A stretch of 51,333 nucleotides of DNA. Source: UBA1858 sp045105615. GTDB lineage: Bacteria; Pseudomonadota; Gammaproteobacteria; UBA4575. Position 1 is the stretch's first letter. Each line of letters begins with the position of its first letter. A program made the translations under genes and the position numbers. The notes below the pieces were generated by a model, which saw nothing but the letters and a program-made list of their open reading frames with translations, had not been told where the DNA came from and ran no database searches. Where the stretch lies: the NCBI GenBank assembly GCA_045105615.1, contig JBGCDS010000012.1, forward strand, positions 1 to 51,333, read 5' to 3'. Below are positions 35,257 to 44,453 of this stretch, piece after piece.

Positions 35257-35297
35257 TAATTTAGTTAACAGAGTAGTTATCAAAATTAGAAGCTGAA

Positions 35298-35774
35298 CTA
35301 GATAAATTGCACATCTAATATTTCATATTCTTTCTCGCCACCTGGCGCAATGACAGTTGCAATATCACCGACACTCTTTCCTATTAATGCGCGTGCAATA
35401 GGCGACGTCACTGAAATTAATTTTTGCTTAATATCAGCTTCATCTTCACCGACGATTTGATAAGTCACTTCATCACCGGTCTCTTCTTCAGCCAAGTGCA
35501 CGGTTGCACCAAACACGATGCGGCCTCCGGTATCTAACTTAGCCACATCAATTATTTCTGCATTAGAAATAATTCCATCAATGTGTTGAATACGCCCTTC
35601 AATAAAACTTTGCTGCTCTCGTGCCGCATGGTATTCAGCATTCTCTTTTAGATCACCATGTTCGCGTGCAGTAGCAATGGCTTCAATCACACGAGGGCGA
35701 TCAACAGACTTAAGCTCTTTCAACTCATCACGTAAATTTTGTGCGCCACGCGCGGTGATAGGTACTTTATTCAT
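35298..35774 (-). CDS. greA: Transcription elongation factor GreA
   Basis: GreA enters the RNA polymerase secondary channel and stimulates cleavage of backtracked transcripts. The 158-residue product has the N-terminal coiled coil (about 10-75) with the tip signature ATAREHGDLKENAEYHAAREQQ carrying the acidic residues used in cleavage, and the C-terminal FKBP-like domain ending GGEKEYEILDVQFI. The length is exactly that of E. coli GreA. It starts 20 nt after carB, an arrangement (carAB-greA) also described in Pseudomonas. Confidence 0.98.
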   Translation of the reverse strand: MNKVPITARGAQNLRDELKELKSVDRPRVIEAIATAREHGDLKENAEYHAAREQQSFIEGRIQHIDGIISNAEIIDVAKLDTGGRIVFGATVHLAEEETGDEVTYQIVGEDEADIKQKLISVTSPIARALIGKSVGDIATVIAPGGEKEYEILDVQFI

Positions 35775-35794
35775 ATTATTTCTTATCTAAATCT

Positions 35795-38700
35795 TTAGCC
35801 TGCTAATTTTGCATGCAAGTCTTGTAGAGGGTAAACATCACTCGAAGAGCCCTGTTTTATCGCTTCAATTAAAGCCCATGCACCTGTAATAGTTGTCGTA
35901 TAACAAACCTTATTCTGCAATGCTTTACGTCGAATTGTGTAGGAGTCAGAGATCGCCTGCTTGCCTTCTGTAGTATTAATAATTAAATCAATCTTATGAT
36001 CAATAATCATATCAACAATATGTGGTCGGCCTTGTCTTACTTTATTCACATGCTGGCATGAGATATTTTTTAATTCAAGAAAGTCAGCCGTTCCATCCGT
36101 CGCGACAAGCTCAAAGCCTAACTGAGTGAGTTCTTTTGCAACCTTAGCTGTTTGCTCTTTATCAGTATCTCGCACACTTATAAACACTTTACCAGATAGT
36201 GGAAGATCCACTCCTGCCGCAAGCTGTGATTTAGCAAAGGCTTCGCCAAAAGTTTTGCCTACCCCCATCACTTCACCGGTTGATTTCATTTCTGGACCAA
36301 GAATTGGGTCAACACCAACAAACTTCATGAATGGGAACACTGCTTCTTTTACAGAGTAATGCTTAGGCACCACTTCAGTCTTGACACCCTGCTCAGCTAG
36401 AGACATACCAGCCATACAACGCGCGGCAATTTTAGCTAAAGGCAAACCAATTGCTTTTGACACAAAAGGCACTGTACGCGATGCTCGCGGATTAACTTCC
36501 AACAAATAAACATCCTCGCCTTTAACCGCATATTGAATGTTCATTAGTCCTATCACGTTAAGTCCAAAGGCTAACTTGTGGGTGATTTCTTTTAGTGTAA
36601 CTTGCAGCTCTTTTGAAAGCGTGTGCGGCGGTAATGAACAGGCCGAATCACCAGAGTGAATTCCCGCTTGTTCAATATGTTCCATCACACCGGCGACAAA
36701 CACATCTTTTCCGTCGCAAATCGCATCAACATCTATTTCAATCGCATCCGACAGGAAACGATCTAGCAATACTGGAGAATCATTCGACACAGACACTGCA
36801 GTCGTCATGTAATGCATCAAGTCATCATCGTTATGCACAATTTCCATTGCGCGCCCACCCAACACATAGGATGGTCTTACAACTAACGGATAACCAATTT
36901 CATTCGCTAGTGGCACCGCTTCTTCAGCACTGCGTGCGGTTGCATTTGGCGGTTGTAATAATTCTAGATTAGTCACCAACTCTTGGAAACGTTCACGGTC
37001 CTCCGCTAAGTCAATCGAGTCAGGGCTAGTACCAATAATCGGCACACCAGCAGCTTCAAGGTCACGTGCTAGTTTCAGTGGTGTCTGTCCACCAAACTGG
37101 ACGATCACGCCCACCGGCTTTTCTATCTCACAAATCTCTAATACATCTTCGAGTGTAAGAGGATCAAAATACAGTCGATCCGAAGTATCGTAGTCAGTAG
37201 AGACTGTTTCTGGGTTACAGTTAATCATAATAGTTTCGTAACTATCTTCGCGCATAGCCAATGCAGCATGCACACAACAGTAATCAAATTCGATGCCTTG
37301 ACCAATTCGGTTAGGACCACCACCCAACACCATAATTTTTTTCTTGTCGGTTACTTCTGCTTCGCACTCAATTTCGTAGGTGGAATACATATATGCTGTA
37401 CTAGTAGAAAATTCTGCGGCACAGGTGTCTACTCGCTTAAATACAGGGCGAATAGAGTTCTTCCATCGGCACGCACGCACATCAGCTTCTGTCTCGCCTT
37501 CAATTAACTGTGCGATACGTCGATCAGAAAATCCTTTCTGCTTAATCTCAAACAACTCTTGCGCCGATAATTGATCTAGCGTTTTTGATTGAATATGTTT
37601 TTCTAAGTCAATCAACTGCTGCATTTGAACTAAGAACCAAGGATCAACTGCGGTCATCTCATATAGTTTTTCTACGCTATAACCGTGGCGCATCGCATCA
37701 GCAATAAACCATACGCGGCTCGGACCCGTCTCTAAAATGCGCTCGTCTAAGTCATGCTCCCAATCAGCATTTGTTTTATCTACAATAGGATTAAGTCCAT
37801 CCATGCCAGTTTCTAAACCACGCAACGCTTTTTGGAATGACTCTTGGAAGGTACGGCCTATAGCCATCACTTCACCAACAGATTTCATTTGAGTACCTAG
37901 AATCGCAGGTGCTTGCGGGAATTTTTCAAACGCAAAACGTGGGATCTTAGTCACGACGTAATCAATGCTCGGCTCAAATGAAGCTGGTGTGGCACCACCA
38001 GTAATTTCATTTGCTAATTCATCCAAGGTGTATCCTACTGCAAGTTTTGCCGCCACTTTAGCGATTGGAAAACCAGTTGCTTTTGACGCCAATGCAGAAG
38101 AGCGAGAAACACGCGGATTCATTTCAATAACAATTAAACGACCGTCTTTCGGATTCACGGAAAACTGAACATTAGATCCACCCGTATCAACACCAATTTT
38201 ACGCAGCACTGCTAACGAGGCATTACGCATAATTTGGTATTCTTTATCTGTCAATGTTTGCGCAGGCGCGACAGTAATAGAGTCGCCCGTATGCACACCC
38301 ATTGGGTCAAAGTTTTCTATTGCGCAAATAATGATGCAGTTATCCGCATGATCACGCACTACTTCCATTTCGTATTCTTTCCAACCCAACAAAGATTCTT
38401 CTAATAGCACTTCAGTGGTTGGAGAAAGATCCAAACCACGCGTAACGATAGATTCGAACTCTTCCATGTTGTACGCGATGCCACCCCCACTTCCACCAAG
38501 CGTAAATGAAGGACGAATAATGGTTGGAAAACCTATTTGAGGCTGTATTTGTAGCGCCTCTTCTATGCTATGAGCAACTGCTGACCTAGCAGACTCTAAG
38601 CCAATCTCATCCATCGCCACTTTAAACTTCTGGCGATCTTCTGCCATATCGATTGCATCTTTAGAAGCACCGATCATTTCTACATTGTATTTTTCCAGCA

Positions 38701-39019
38701 CGCCTTCACGATCAAGATCCAGCGCGCAATTCAATGCAGTTTGCCCACCCATTGTAGGCAGCAATGCATCGGGCTTTTCTTTTTCAATGATTTTTGCCAC
38801 GGTTTCCCAAGTGATTGGCTCAATGTAAATCACGTCTGCCGTATCTGGGTCTGTCATAATGGTGGCTGGATTAGAATTGACTAGAATGACTTTATAGCCT
38901 TCTTCTCGTAGCGCTTTACAGGCTTGCACACCTGAGTAGTCGAACTCACATGCCTGCCCAATAATAATTGGGCCTGCACCAATCAGTAATATCGATTTTA
39001 TATCTGTACGTTTTGCCAT
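35795..39019 (-). CDS. carB: Carbamoyl-phosphate synthase large subunit
   Basis: CarB makes carbamoyl phosphate from bicarbonate, ammonia and two ATP, feeding pyrimidine and arginine synthesis. The 1074-residue product has two homologous ATP-grasp halves (about 1-400 and 555-935), the oligomerisation domain between them, and a C-terminal methylglyoxal-synthase-like allosteric domain (about 937-1074) that binds UMP and ornithine in E. coli. Signatures include SVLLIGAGPIIIGQACEFDYSG-like start (KSILLIGAGPIIIGQA), GSGGGIAYN, MNPRVSRSSALASKATG and NPRASRTVPFVSKA. It is 5 nt after carA. Confidence 0.98.
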   Translation of the reverse strand: MAKRTDIKSILLIGAGPIIIGQACEFDYSGVQACKALREEGYKVILVNSNPATIMTDPDTADVIYIEPITWETVAKIIEKEKPDALLPTMGGQTALNCALDLDREGVLEKYNVEMIGASKDAIDMAEDRQKFKVAMDEIGLESARSAVAHSIEEALQIQPQIGFPTIIRPSFTLGGSGGGIAYNMEEFESIVTRGLDLSPTTEVLLEESLLGWKEYEMEVVRDHADNCIIICAIENFDPMGVHTGDSITVAPAQTLTDKEYQIMRNASLAVLRKIGVDTGGSNVQFSVNPKDGRLIVIEMNPRVSRSSALASKATGFPIAKVAAKLAVGYTLDELANEITGGATPASFEPSIDYVVTKIPRFAFEKFPQAPAILGTQMKSVGEVMAIGRTFQESFQKALRGLETGMDGLNPIVDKTNADWEHDLDERILETGPSRVWFIADAMRHGYSVEKLYEMTAVDPWFLVQMQQLIDLEKHIQSKTLDQLSAQELFEIKQKGFSDRRIAQLIEGETEADVRACRWKNSIRPVFKRVDTCAAEFSTSTAYMYSTYEIECEAEVTDKKKIMVLGGGPNRIGQGIEFDYCCVHAALAMREDSYETIMINCNPETVSTDYDTSDRLYFDPLTLEDVLEICEIEKPVGVIVQFGGQTPLKLARDLEAAGVPIIGTSPDSIDLAEDRERFQELVTNLELLQPPNATARSAEEAVPLANEIGYPLVVRPSYVLGGRAMEIVHNDDDLMHYMTTAVSVSNDSPVLLDRFLSDAIEIDVDAICDGKDVFVAGVMEHIEQAGIHSGDSACSLPPHTLSKELQVTLKEITHKLAFGLNVIGLMNIQYAVKGEDVYLLEVNPRASRTVPFVSKAIGLPLAKIAARCMAGMSLAEQGVKTEVVPKHYSVKEAVFPFMKFVGVDPILGPEMKSTGEVMGVGKTFGEAFAKSQLAAGVDLPLSGKVFISVRDTDKEQTAKVAKELTQLGFELVATDGTADFLELKNISCQHVNKVRQGRPHIVDMIIDHKIDLIINTTEGKQAISDSYTIRRKALQNKVCYTTTITGAWALIEAIKQGSSSDVYPLQDLHAKLAG

Positions 39020-39024
39020 AACAA

Positions 39025-40155
39025 TTATGCTTCGCGTCTTGAACGCATCGCGTCTATAAATGGTTGAAATAATTCGCGCACATCATGTGGGCCAGGGCTC
39101 GCCTCTGGGTGTCCTTGAAAACTATACGCAGGAACATCGCGATGGCGCACACCTTGAAGGCTGCCATCAAATAAAGAACGATGCGTGGGAATTAATGTAT
39201 CAGGCAATGAGGCTTCATCCACAGCAAAACCATGGTTTTGGCTACTGATCATGACCTTACCTGTTTCTAAATCTTTCACAGGGTGATTAGCGCCGTGATG
39301 ACCGAACTTCATCTTCACCGTTTTAGCACCGCAGGCTAAACCAAATAATTGATGACCTAAGCAAATACCAAAGCTAGGCATACCCGCATCAACTACCTGC
39401 TTGATCATACTAATCGCATAATCACAGGGCTCAGGATCACCTGGGCCATTAGAGAGAAAAACACCATCAGGATTTAATGCAGACAACTCTGCAAACGAAG
39501 TCTGTGCCGGCAGCACTTCAACATCACAACCTAAGGCTGTCAGTATTCTCAAAATATAATGTTTAACACCATAATCAAGCGCCGCAACCTTGTATTTAGC
39601 TTCATCAGCAGCTGCATAACCGTCGGTAATAGACCAAACACTTTCTCGCCAGGCATAAGCTTTTTCTGTCGTGACTTCTTTGGCCAGATCCATTCCTTTT
39701 AATCCAGCAAACAACTTAGCCTGATTGAGCAGTTCGTCAATATTGACGTCACCTGTGGCGATCACGCCATTGAGTGAACCTTTCTCTCTCAGTCTACGCG
39801 TTAAGCTACGTGTATCTATATTGGCGATTGCCACTATATTATGGGCGATCAGATAATCTTGTAGGGACTGCTCACTACGCCAGCTCGATGTGGTCGCAGA
39901 TAAATCACGAATGACTAGACCCGCTGAATATAATTTTTTTGATTCCCAATCTTCTTGGTTAGCGCCCACATTACCTATATGAGGATAGGTCAAGGTGACT
40001 ATTTGTTTGCAATAAGAAGGATCTGTGAGAATTTCTTGATAGCCCGTCATCGAAGTATTAAAAACTACTTCGCCTTCGGTAGCGCCTTCTGCTCCAATTG
40101 AAATACCTTGGAAGATAGTTCCGTCTTCAAGTACTAAATAGGCCGGTGTACTCAA
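39025..40155 (-). CDS. carA: Carbamoyl-phosphate synthase small (glutaminase) subunit
   Basis: CarA hydrolyses glutamine and channels ammonia to CarB. The 376-residue product has the N-terminal CarA domain (LVLEDGTIFQGISIG, FNTSMTGYQEILTDPSY) and a C-terminal class I amidotransferase domain with the triad C265 (FGICLGHQ), H349 and E351 (FQGHPEASPG). The start is a TTG (40153-40155) with a very strong AGGAGG 6 nt upstream; E. coli carA also begins with TTG as far as I recall. A terminator-shaped hairpin lies 24 nt upstream and suggests attenuation of the carAB operon. Confidence 0.98.
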   Translation of the reverse strand: MSTPAYLVLEDGTIFQGISIGAEGATEGEVVFNTSMTGYQEILTDPSYCKQIVTLTYPHIGNVGANQEDWESKKLYSAGLVIRDLSATTSSWRSEQSLQDYLIAHNIVAIANIDTRSLTRRLREKGSLNGVIATGDVNIDELLNQAKLFAGLKGMDLAKEVTTEKAYAWRESVWSITDGYAAADEAKYKVAALDYGVKHYILRILTALGCDVEVLPAQTSFAELSALNPDGVFLSNGPGDPEPCDYAISMIKQVVDAGMPSFGICLGHQLFGLACGAKTVKMKFGHHGANHPVKDLETGKVMISSQNHGFAVDEASLPDTLIPTHRSLFDGSLQGVRHRDVPAYSFQGHPEASPGPHDVRELFQPFIDAMRSRREA

Positions 40156-40179
40156 ACGCTTCCTCCTGAACGTGCATGT

Positions 40180-40208
40180 AAAAAACGGGACATCGAAGAT
40201 GTCCCGTT
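40180..40208 (-). terminator. Intrinsic terminator/attenuator in the carA leader
   Basis: An 11-bp perfect stem (40184-40194 with 40198-40208) with a 3-nt loop is followed on the minus strand by six T (40180-40185). It lies only 24 nt before the carA TTG, too close for a separate downstream promoter. A weak promoter candidate with TACAAT (40250-40255) lies upstream, and a second small stem GAGGT/ACCTC sits between (40230-40243). The layout is that of a leader attenuator. Confidence 0.8.
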
Positions 40209-40312
40209 AAAAATTTTGTGTTATGGCTTTGAGGTCGTAACCTCGGGGATTGATTGTACTGCAACTAGCGCGGTGTCGGTAGAGCTGTGGTTCAAATAAA
40301 TCACCAAAAGCG

Positions 40313-41119
40313 TCAAGATAATCCAAGCACATCCTGCATATCGTAAACGCCGGCAGATTGACCTTTTAACCATGTCGCAGCACGCACCGCGCCTCGCGCA
40401 AATGTTAGCCGACTGGTTGCGCGATGAGCAATTTCAACCCGTTCTCCGATACCTGCAAAGGTGACTGTATGCTCACCCACAATATCACCAGCACGAATTG
40501 TTTGAAATCCGATCGCCCCAGGCTTGCGCGCACCAATATTCCCATGACGGCTATATTCGGCTTTTTCATCTAGATCAACGCCGAGTGATTCTGCAATCAC
40601 TTCGCCCATACGCAATGCCGTACCAGAAGGCGCATCGACTTTGTTCTTATGATGGGCTTCAACAATTTCTATATCGTAATCTTCACCTAATGTTTTCGCT
40701 GCAGTTTGTAGAATACTCAGACACAAATTCACACCTACACTCATGTTAGGCGCAAATACGACGGGTATAGTGTTCCCCGCATGTGTGATCGCTTGCTTTT
40801 GCTCTTCGCTTAATCCTGTGGTGCCAATCACCATGGGAATATTATTAGCCAGACAATAATCTAGTGCATTCATCAAGCCTTCTGGCAAAGTGAAATCAAT
40901 CCATACATTTAAGTCATTGGGCAAACTAGCTCGATCGCTAGTAATGATTACATTCGCAGGCGCCATACCCGCGACTATCCCTGCATCTGAACCCTCAACA
41001 TCAGAGCCCAAACGAACCAATGCTGCGGCTAAACTAGCCCCATTATTTTCTACGCAGGCTTGAACCAGGGCTTTCCCCATGCGTCCACTTGCGCCATTGA
41101 TTGCGATTGTTGTAGTCAT
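40313..41119 (-). CDS. dapB: 4-hydroxy-tetrahydrodipicolinate reductase
   Basis: DapB reduces the dihydrodipicolinate precursor with NAD(P)H in lysine and diaminopimelate synthesis. The 268-residue product begins with a Rossmann motif (AINGASGRMGKALV), has WIDFTLPEG, IGTTGLSEEQ, VFAPNMSVGVNL, and the active-site signature EAHHKNKVDAPSGTALRMGE with the catalytic histidines and lysine (about 157-176). It begins 9 nt after dnaJ, so it is probably in the dnaJ transcript. The dnaJ-dapB-carA order is common in gammaproteobacteria. Confidence 0.98.
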   Translation of the reverse strand: MTTTIAINGASGRMGKALVQACVENNGASLAAALVRLGSDVEGSDAGIVAGMAPANVIITSDRASLPNDLNVWIDFTLPEGLMNALDYCLANNIPMVIGTTGLSEEQKQAITHAGNTIPVVFAPNMSVGVNLCLSILQTAAKTLGEDYDIEIVEAHHKNKVDAPSGTALRMGEVIAESLGVDLDEKAEYSRHGNIGARKPGAIGFQTIRAGDIVGEHTVTFAGIGERVEIAHRATSRLTFARGAVRAATWLKGQSAGVYDMQDVLGLS

Positions 41120-41128
41120 TACTTTAAA

Positions 41129-42265
41129 TTAATCCGACCAGAATTTTAGATCTTCAAAAAAGTTCTTCACCCCATCCCCCCAGCCTTGAGATTTAGGACT
41201 ATGTTTTTTACCCCCCGAGCTCAAGGAGGTATTCAATTCTTGTAACAATTCTTTTTGCTGCTTGGTTAAGTTAACCGGAGTTTCTGTCAGCACATGTACA
41301 AACATATCACCCTGTGCGCCACCTCGTACTGGCTTAACTCCTTTGCCCTTTAAGCGAAACTGTTTACCCGTTTGCGTCTCGACAGGTATTTTTAAATTTA
41401 TTCTTCCATCTAAGGTAGGAATATCTACTTCTCCACCCAAGGCGGCGGTAACAAAACCGATAGGAATCTCGCAATGCAAATGTTCACCATCCCGCTCAAA
41501 GATAGGATGCTGCTTAACATTCACCTGAACATATAAGTCACCTGCTGGACCACCATTTTCCCCGGCTTCTCCTTCATTAGCTAGTCGGATTCTATCACCA
41601 GTATCAACACCACCAGGCACTTTTACAGATAAAGTTCTTGGCTTTTCAACTGTACCTGCACCCCTGCAATCCTTGCATGGATTGGAAATGACTTTTCCTC
41701 GGCCACGACACTTTGGACAAGCTTGCTGTATAGAGAAAAACCCCTGCTGCATTCTTACCTGACCAACACCACCGCATGTTTCACAGTTCTCTAACGATGT
41801 TCCTGGTTCAGCACCACTACCAGAGCAGGTTTCACAGGACTGTCTTGATGAAATATCGATATTAGCATCTTTACCAAAGACTGCTTCTTCTAAACTCAGT
41901 TCTAGATTGTATTGCAGGTCTGCTCCACGATAAGCACGATTTTGCCCTCCGCGACCACCGCCACCAAATATGTCACCAAAAATATCACCAAACACATCAC
42001 CAAAATCACCACCACCCTGAGACGAGAATCCGCCTTGCTGCTCTATACCTGCATGACCATATTGATCATAGATCTGGCGTTTTTGTGCATCCGAAAGTAC
42101 ATCGTAAGCTTCTTTCGCTTCTTTAAACTTAACTTCAGCATCTGCGTTATTTTCATTTCTATCAGGGTGATACTTCATCGCCAAACGGCGATACGCCTTT
42201 TTAAATTCCGCATCGCTACTATCGCGCGAAACCCCTAATACTTCGTAATAATCCCTTTTGGCCAT
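41129..42265 (-). CDS. dnaJ: Chaperone DnaJ
   Basis: DnaJ delivers unfolded proteins to DnaK and stimulates its ATPase. I start at the ATG at 42263-42265 (378 residues), which gives MAKRDYYEVLGVS as in the family; a TTG two codons upstream is less likely. There is a J domain (1-70, HPD at 33-35), a G/F-rich region with GDVFGDIFGDIFGGGG, a zinc domain with four CxxCxGxG repeats (CETCSGSG, CETCGGVG, CPKCRGRG, CKDCRGAG), and the C-terminal substrate-binding domains. It follows dnaK across a 125-nt spacer that holds a long hairpin. Confidence 0.98.
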   Translation of the reverse strand: MAKRDYYEVLGVSRDSSDAEFKKAYRRLAMKYHPDRNENNADAEVKFKEAKEAYDVLSDAQKRQIYDQYGHAGIEQQGGFSSQGGGDFGDVFGDIFGDIFGGGGRGGQNRAYRGADLQYNLELSLEEAVFGKDANIDISSRQSCETCSGSGAEPGTSLENCETCGGVGQVRMQQGFFSIQQACPKCRGRGKVISNPCKDCRGAGTVEKPRTLSVKVPGGVDTGDRIRLANEGEAGENGGPAGDLYVQVNVKQHPIFERDGEHLHCEIPIGFVTAALGGEVDIPTLDGRINLKIPVETQTGKQFRLKGKGVKPVRGGAQGDMFVHVLTETPVNLTKQQKELLQELNTSLSSGGKKHSPKSQGWGDGVKNFFEDLKFWSD

Positions 42266-42315
42266 TTGCAACTACACTAGTTTATTATTGATTTATTTGT
42301 TTCCACATAAAGCAA

Positions 42316-42366
42316 AGTCCAAAGTCAGACTTCGCAGTAATATTGCGAAGTCCGTTACTTTGGACT
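42316..42366 (-). promoter_or_regulatory. Long two-tier hairpin between dnaK and dnaJ
   Basis: AGTCCAAAGT (42316-42325) pairs with ACTTTGGACT (42357-42366), and inside it GACTTCGCA (42328-42336) pairs with TGCGAAGTC (42344-42352). Both arms are perfect (10 and 9 bp) with small internal loops of 2 and 4 nt and a 7-nt apical loop. The sequence after it on the minus strand (TTGCTTTATG) is T-rich but not a clean T run. It may be a partial terminator or an mRNA-stabilising or processing hairpin that sets the DnaK:DnaJ ratio. Confidence 0.7.
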
Positions 42367-42390
42367 CTTGGTAAAGCTTAAAATTACTGA

Positions 42391-44313
42391 CTAAGATTTA
42401 CTTTCTTTAACTTCTTCAAACTCAGCATCAACAACATCATCGCCACTTGGCTTATCAGCTTCTGCTGCTGGTTCACCTTCAGCACCAGCCGCACCTGCAT
42501 CTGCATACATTTGCTCAGCTAGCTTTTGAGATACTTCTGTTAATGCTTGGGTTTTAGACTCAATTGCTTCTTTGTCATCTTTGTCCAACACTTCGCGCAA
42601 ATCAGTAATAGCTGCTTCAATGCGAGACTTCTCATCTGCATCAACTTTATCACCCATGTCTGCTAGTGTTTTCTCAGTCGCATGAATCATACCGTCCGCT
42701 TGATTGCGCACAGTTACAAGCTCTTGGAACTGACGATCTTCTTCTGCATGCGCTTCGGCATCTTGAACCATCTTCTCAACTTCATCGTCCGACAATCCGC
42801 TAGACGCTTTAATAACAATAGACTGTTCTTTATTAGTCGCTTTATCTTTTGCAGATACATTTAAGATACCGTTTGCATCAATATCAAAGCTCACCTCAAT
42901 CTGTGGAACACCACGTTGCGCAGGAGGAATATCGCTCAAATCGAATCGGCCCAATGATTTATTTCCAGCTGCTTGCTCTCGCTCACCCTGAAGCACATGA
43001 ACTGTCACTGCAGTTTGATTATCTTCCGCCGTTGAAAAAACCTGCGATGCAGTAGTTGGAATGGTAGTGTTTTTGTCGATCAACTTAGTCATCACACCAC
43101 CCATGGTTTCAATACCAAGTGATAGTGGTGTCACATCCAGCAACAATACATCTTTAACATCACCACCTAGCACCCCGGCTTGAATCGCTGCACCCATGGC
43201 AACCGCTTCATCAGGGTTTACATCTTTACGTGGCTCTTGACCAAAGAAATTCTGCACAGCTTCTTGAACCTTAGGCATACGGATCTGGCCACCGACTAAG
43301 ATGATATCGTCAATGTCTGATGCGCTAAGACCTGCATCTTTTAATGCCGTTTTGCATGGGGCAATCGTGCGCTCAACCAAATCTTCAACTAGCGACTCAA
43401 GTTTGGCACGCGACACTTTAATATTAAGGTGCTTAGGTCCATTTTGATCTGCCGTAATATACGGAAGATTAATTTCTGTTTGTTGCGAAGATGAAAGTTC
43501 GATTTTAGCTTTTTCAGCTGCCTCTTTAAGACGTTGCAATGCCATTGGATCATTGTGCAAATCGAAACCCTGCTCTTTCTTAAACTCATCAGCAAGATAA
43601 TCAATTAAACGCATATCAAAATCTTCACCACCTAAGAAGGTGTCACCATTAGTAGACAACACTTCAAATTGATGTTCTCCATCAATCTCAGCAATTTCAA
43701 TCACAGATACATCAAACGTACCGCCACCAAGATCATAAACAACGACCTTGCGATCACCACGCTGCTTATCCATACCATAAGCGAGTGCTGCTGCTGTTGG
43801 CTCGTTGATAATACGTTTCACGTCTAAGCCAGCAATTTTTCCAGCATCTTTAGTCGCTTGGCGCTGTGAGTCATTAAAATAAGCAGGTACTGTAATCACA
43901 GCCTCACTAATTTCTTCACCCAAATACTCTTCTGCTGTTTTCTTCATTTTCATGAGAACGCGCGCAGAGATCTCAGGTGGTGCCATTTTCTTACCGTGAG
44001 ACTCTAGCCATGCATCACCGTTTTCCGCTTTAATAATCTTGTAAGGGACCAGCTTGATATCTTTTTGCACAGCGTCTTCTTCAAAACGTCGTCCAATCAA
44101 GCGTTTTACTGCATAGAATGTATTTTCTGGGTTAGTTACCGCCTGGCGTTTAGCGGATTGTCCTACTAATACTTCGTCTTCTTCACTAAAGGCAATAATT
44201 GATGGTGTAGTACGATCACCCTCTGAGTTCTCAATCACCTTGGCGACACCGCCATCAATAACTGCAACGCATGAGTTGGTTGTACCCAAGTCAATTCCGA
44301 TAATTTTTCCCAT
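42391..44313 (-). CDS. dnaK: Chaperone DnaK (Hsp70)
   Basis: DnaK is the main Hsp70 chaperone. The 640-residue product begins MGKIIGIDLGTTNSCVAV, has the nucleotide-binding domain (about 1-385) with VPAYFNDSQRQATKDAG, the phosphate-2 motif VYDLGGGTFDVSVIEI and ILVGGQIRMPKVQ, the linker DVLLLDVTPLSLGIET, the substrate-binding domain (about 395-505), the helical lid, and the end DDVVDAEFEEVKE that binds co-chaperones. ILVGGQIRMP has Gln-Ile where many homologues have Gly-Thr or Ser-Thr-Arg. A close match to an RpoH promoter lies 52 nt before the ATG. Confidence 0.99.
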   Translation of the reverse strand: MGKIIGIDLGTTNSCVAVIDGGVAKVIENSEGDRTTPSIIAFSEEDEVLVGQSAKRQAVTNPENTFYAVKRLIGRRFEEDAVQKDIKLVPYKIIKAENGDAWLESHGKKMAPPEISARVLMKMKKTAEEYLGEEISEAVITVPAYFNDSQRQATKDAGKIAGLDVKRIINEPTAAALAYGMDKQRGDRKVVVYDLGGGTFDVSVIEIAEIDGEHQFEVLSTNGDTFLGGEDFDMRLIDYLADEFKKEQGFDLHNDPMALQRLKEAAEKAKIELSSSQQTEINLPYITADQNGPKHLNIKVSRAKLESLVEDLVERTIAPCKTALKDAGLSASDIDDIILVGGQIRMPKVQEAVQNFFGQEPRKDVNPDEAVAMGAAIQAGVLGGDVKDVLLLDVTPLSLGIETMGGVMTKLIDKNTTIPTTASQVFSTAEDNQTAVTVHVLQGEREQAAGNKSLGRFDLSDIPPAQRGVPQIEVSFDIDANGILNVSAKDKATNKEQSIVIKASSGLSDDEVEKMVQDAEAHAEEDRQFQELVTVRNQADGMIHATEKTLADMGDKVDADEKSRIEAAITDLREVLDKDDKEAIESKTQALTEVSQKLAEQMYADAGAAGAEGEPAAEADKPSGDDVVDAEFEEVKESKS

Positions 44314-44364
44314 TTTGCTACTCCAAAAAAATAAATATATTCAAGTTGTTAACCTATGCCCCAT

Positions 44365-44392
44365 ATATGAGGCCAAGCTTACTAATTTCAAG
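44365..44392 (-). promoter_or_regulatory. RpoH (sigma32)-type promoter for dnaK
   Basis: On the minus strand CTTGAAA (44386-44392) is an exact -35 match for the heat-shock sigma consensus, followed after 13 nt by CCTCATAT (44365-44372), seven of eight against CCCCATWT. It is 52 nt before the dnaK ATG, in the 140-nt grpE-dnaK spacer. It would give dnaK its own heat-shock start. Confidence 0.8.
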
Positions 44393-44453
44393 GATTTAAT
44401 TTGAATTTTTTAGCGAATTGCTAAAAAAACGCCAAATATGCGGAAATCTGGCT

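Noticed and set aside
36613..36972. 119-codon plus-strand frame inside carB
   Set aside because: Antisense to a conserved part of carB, with no start signal or recognisable domain.
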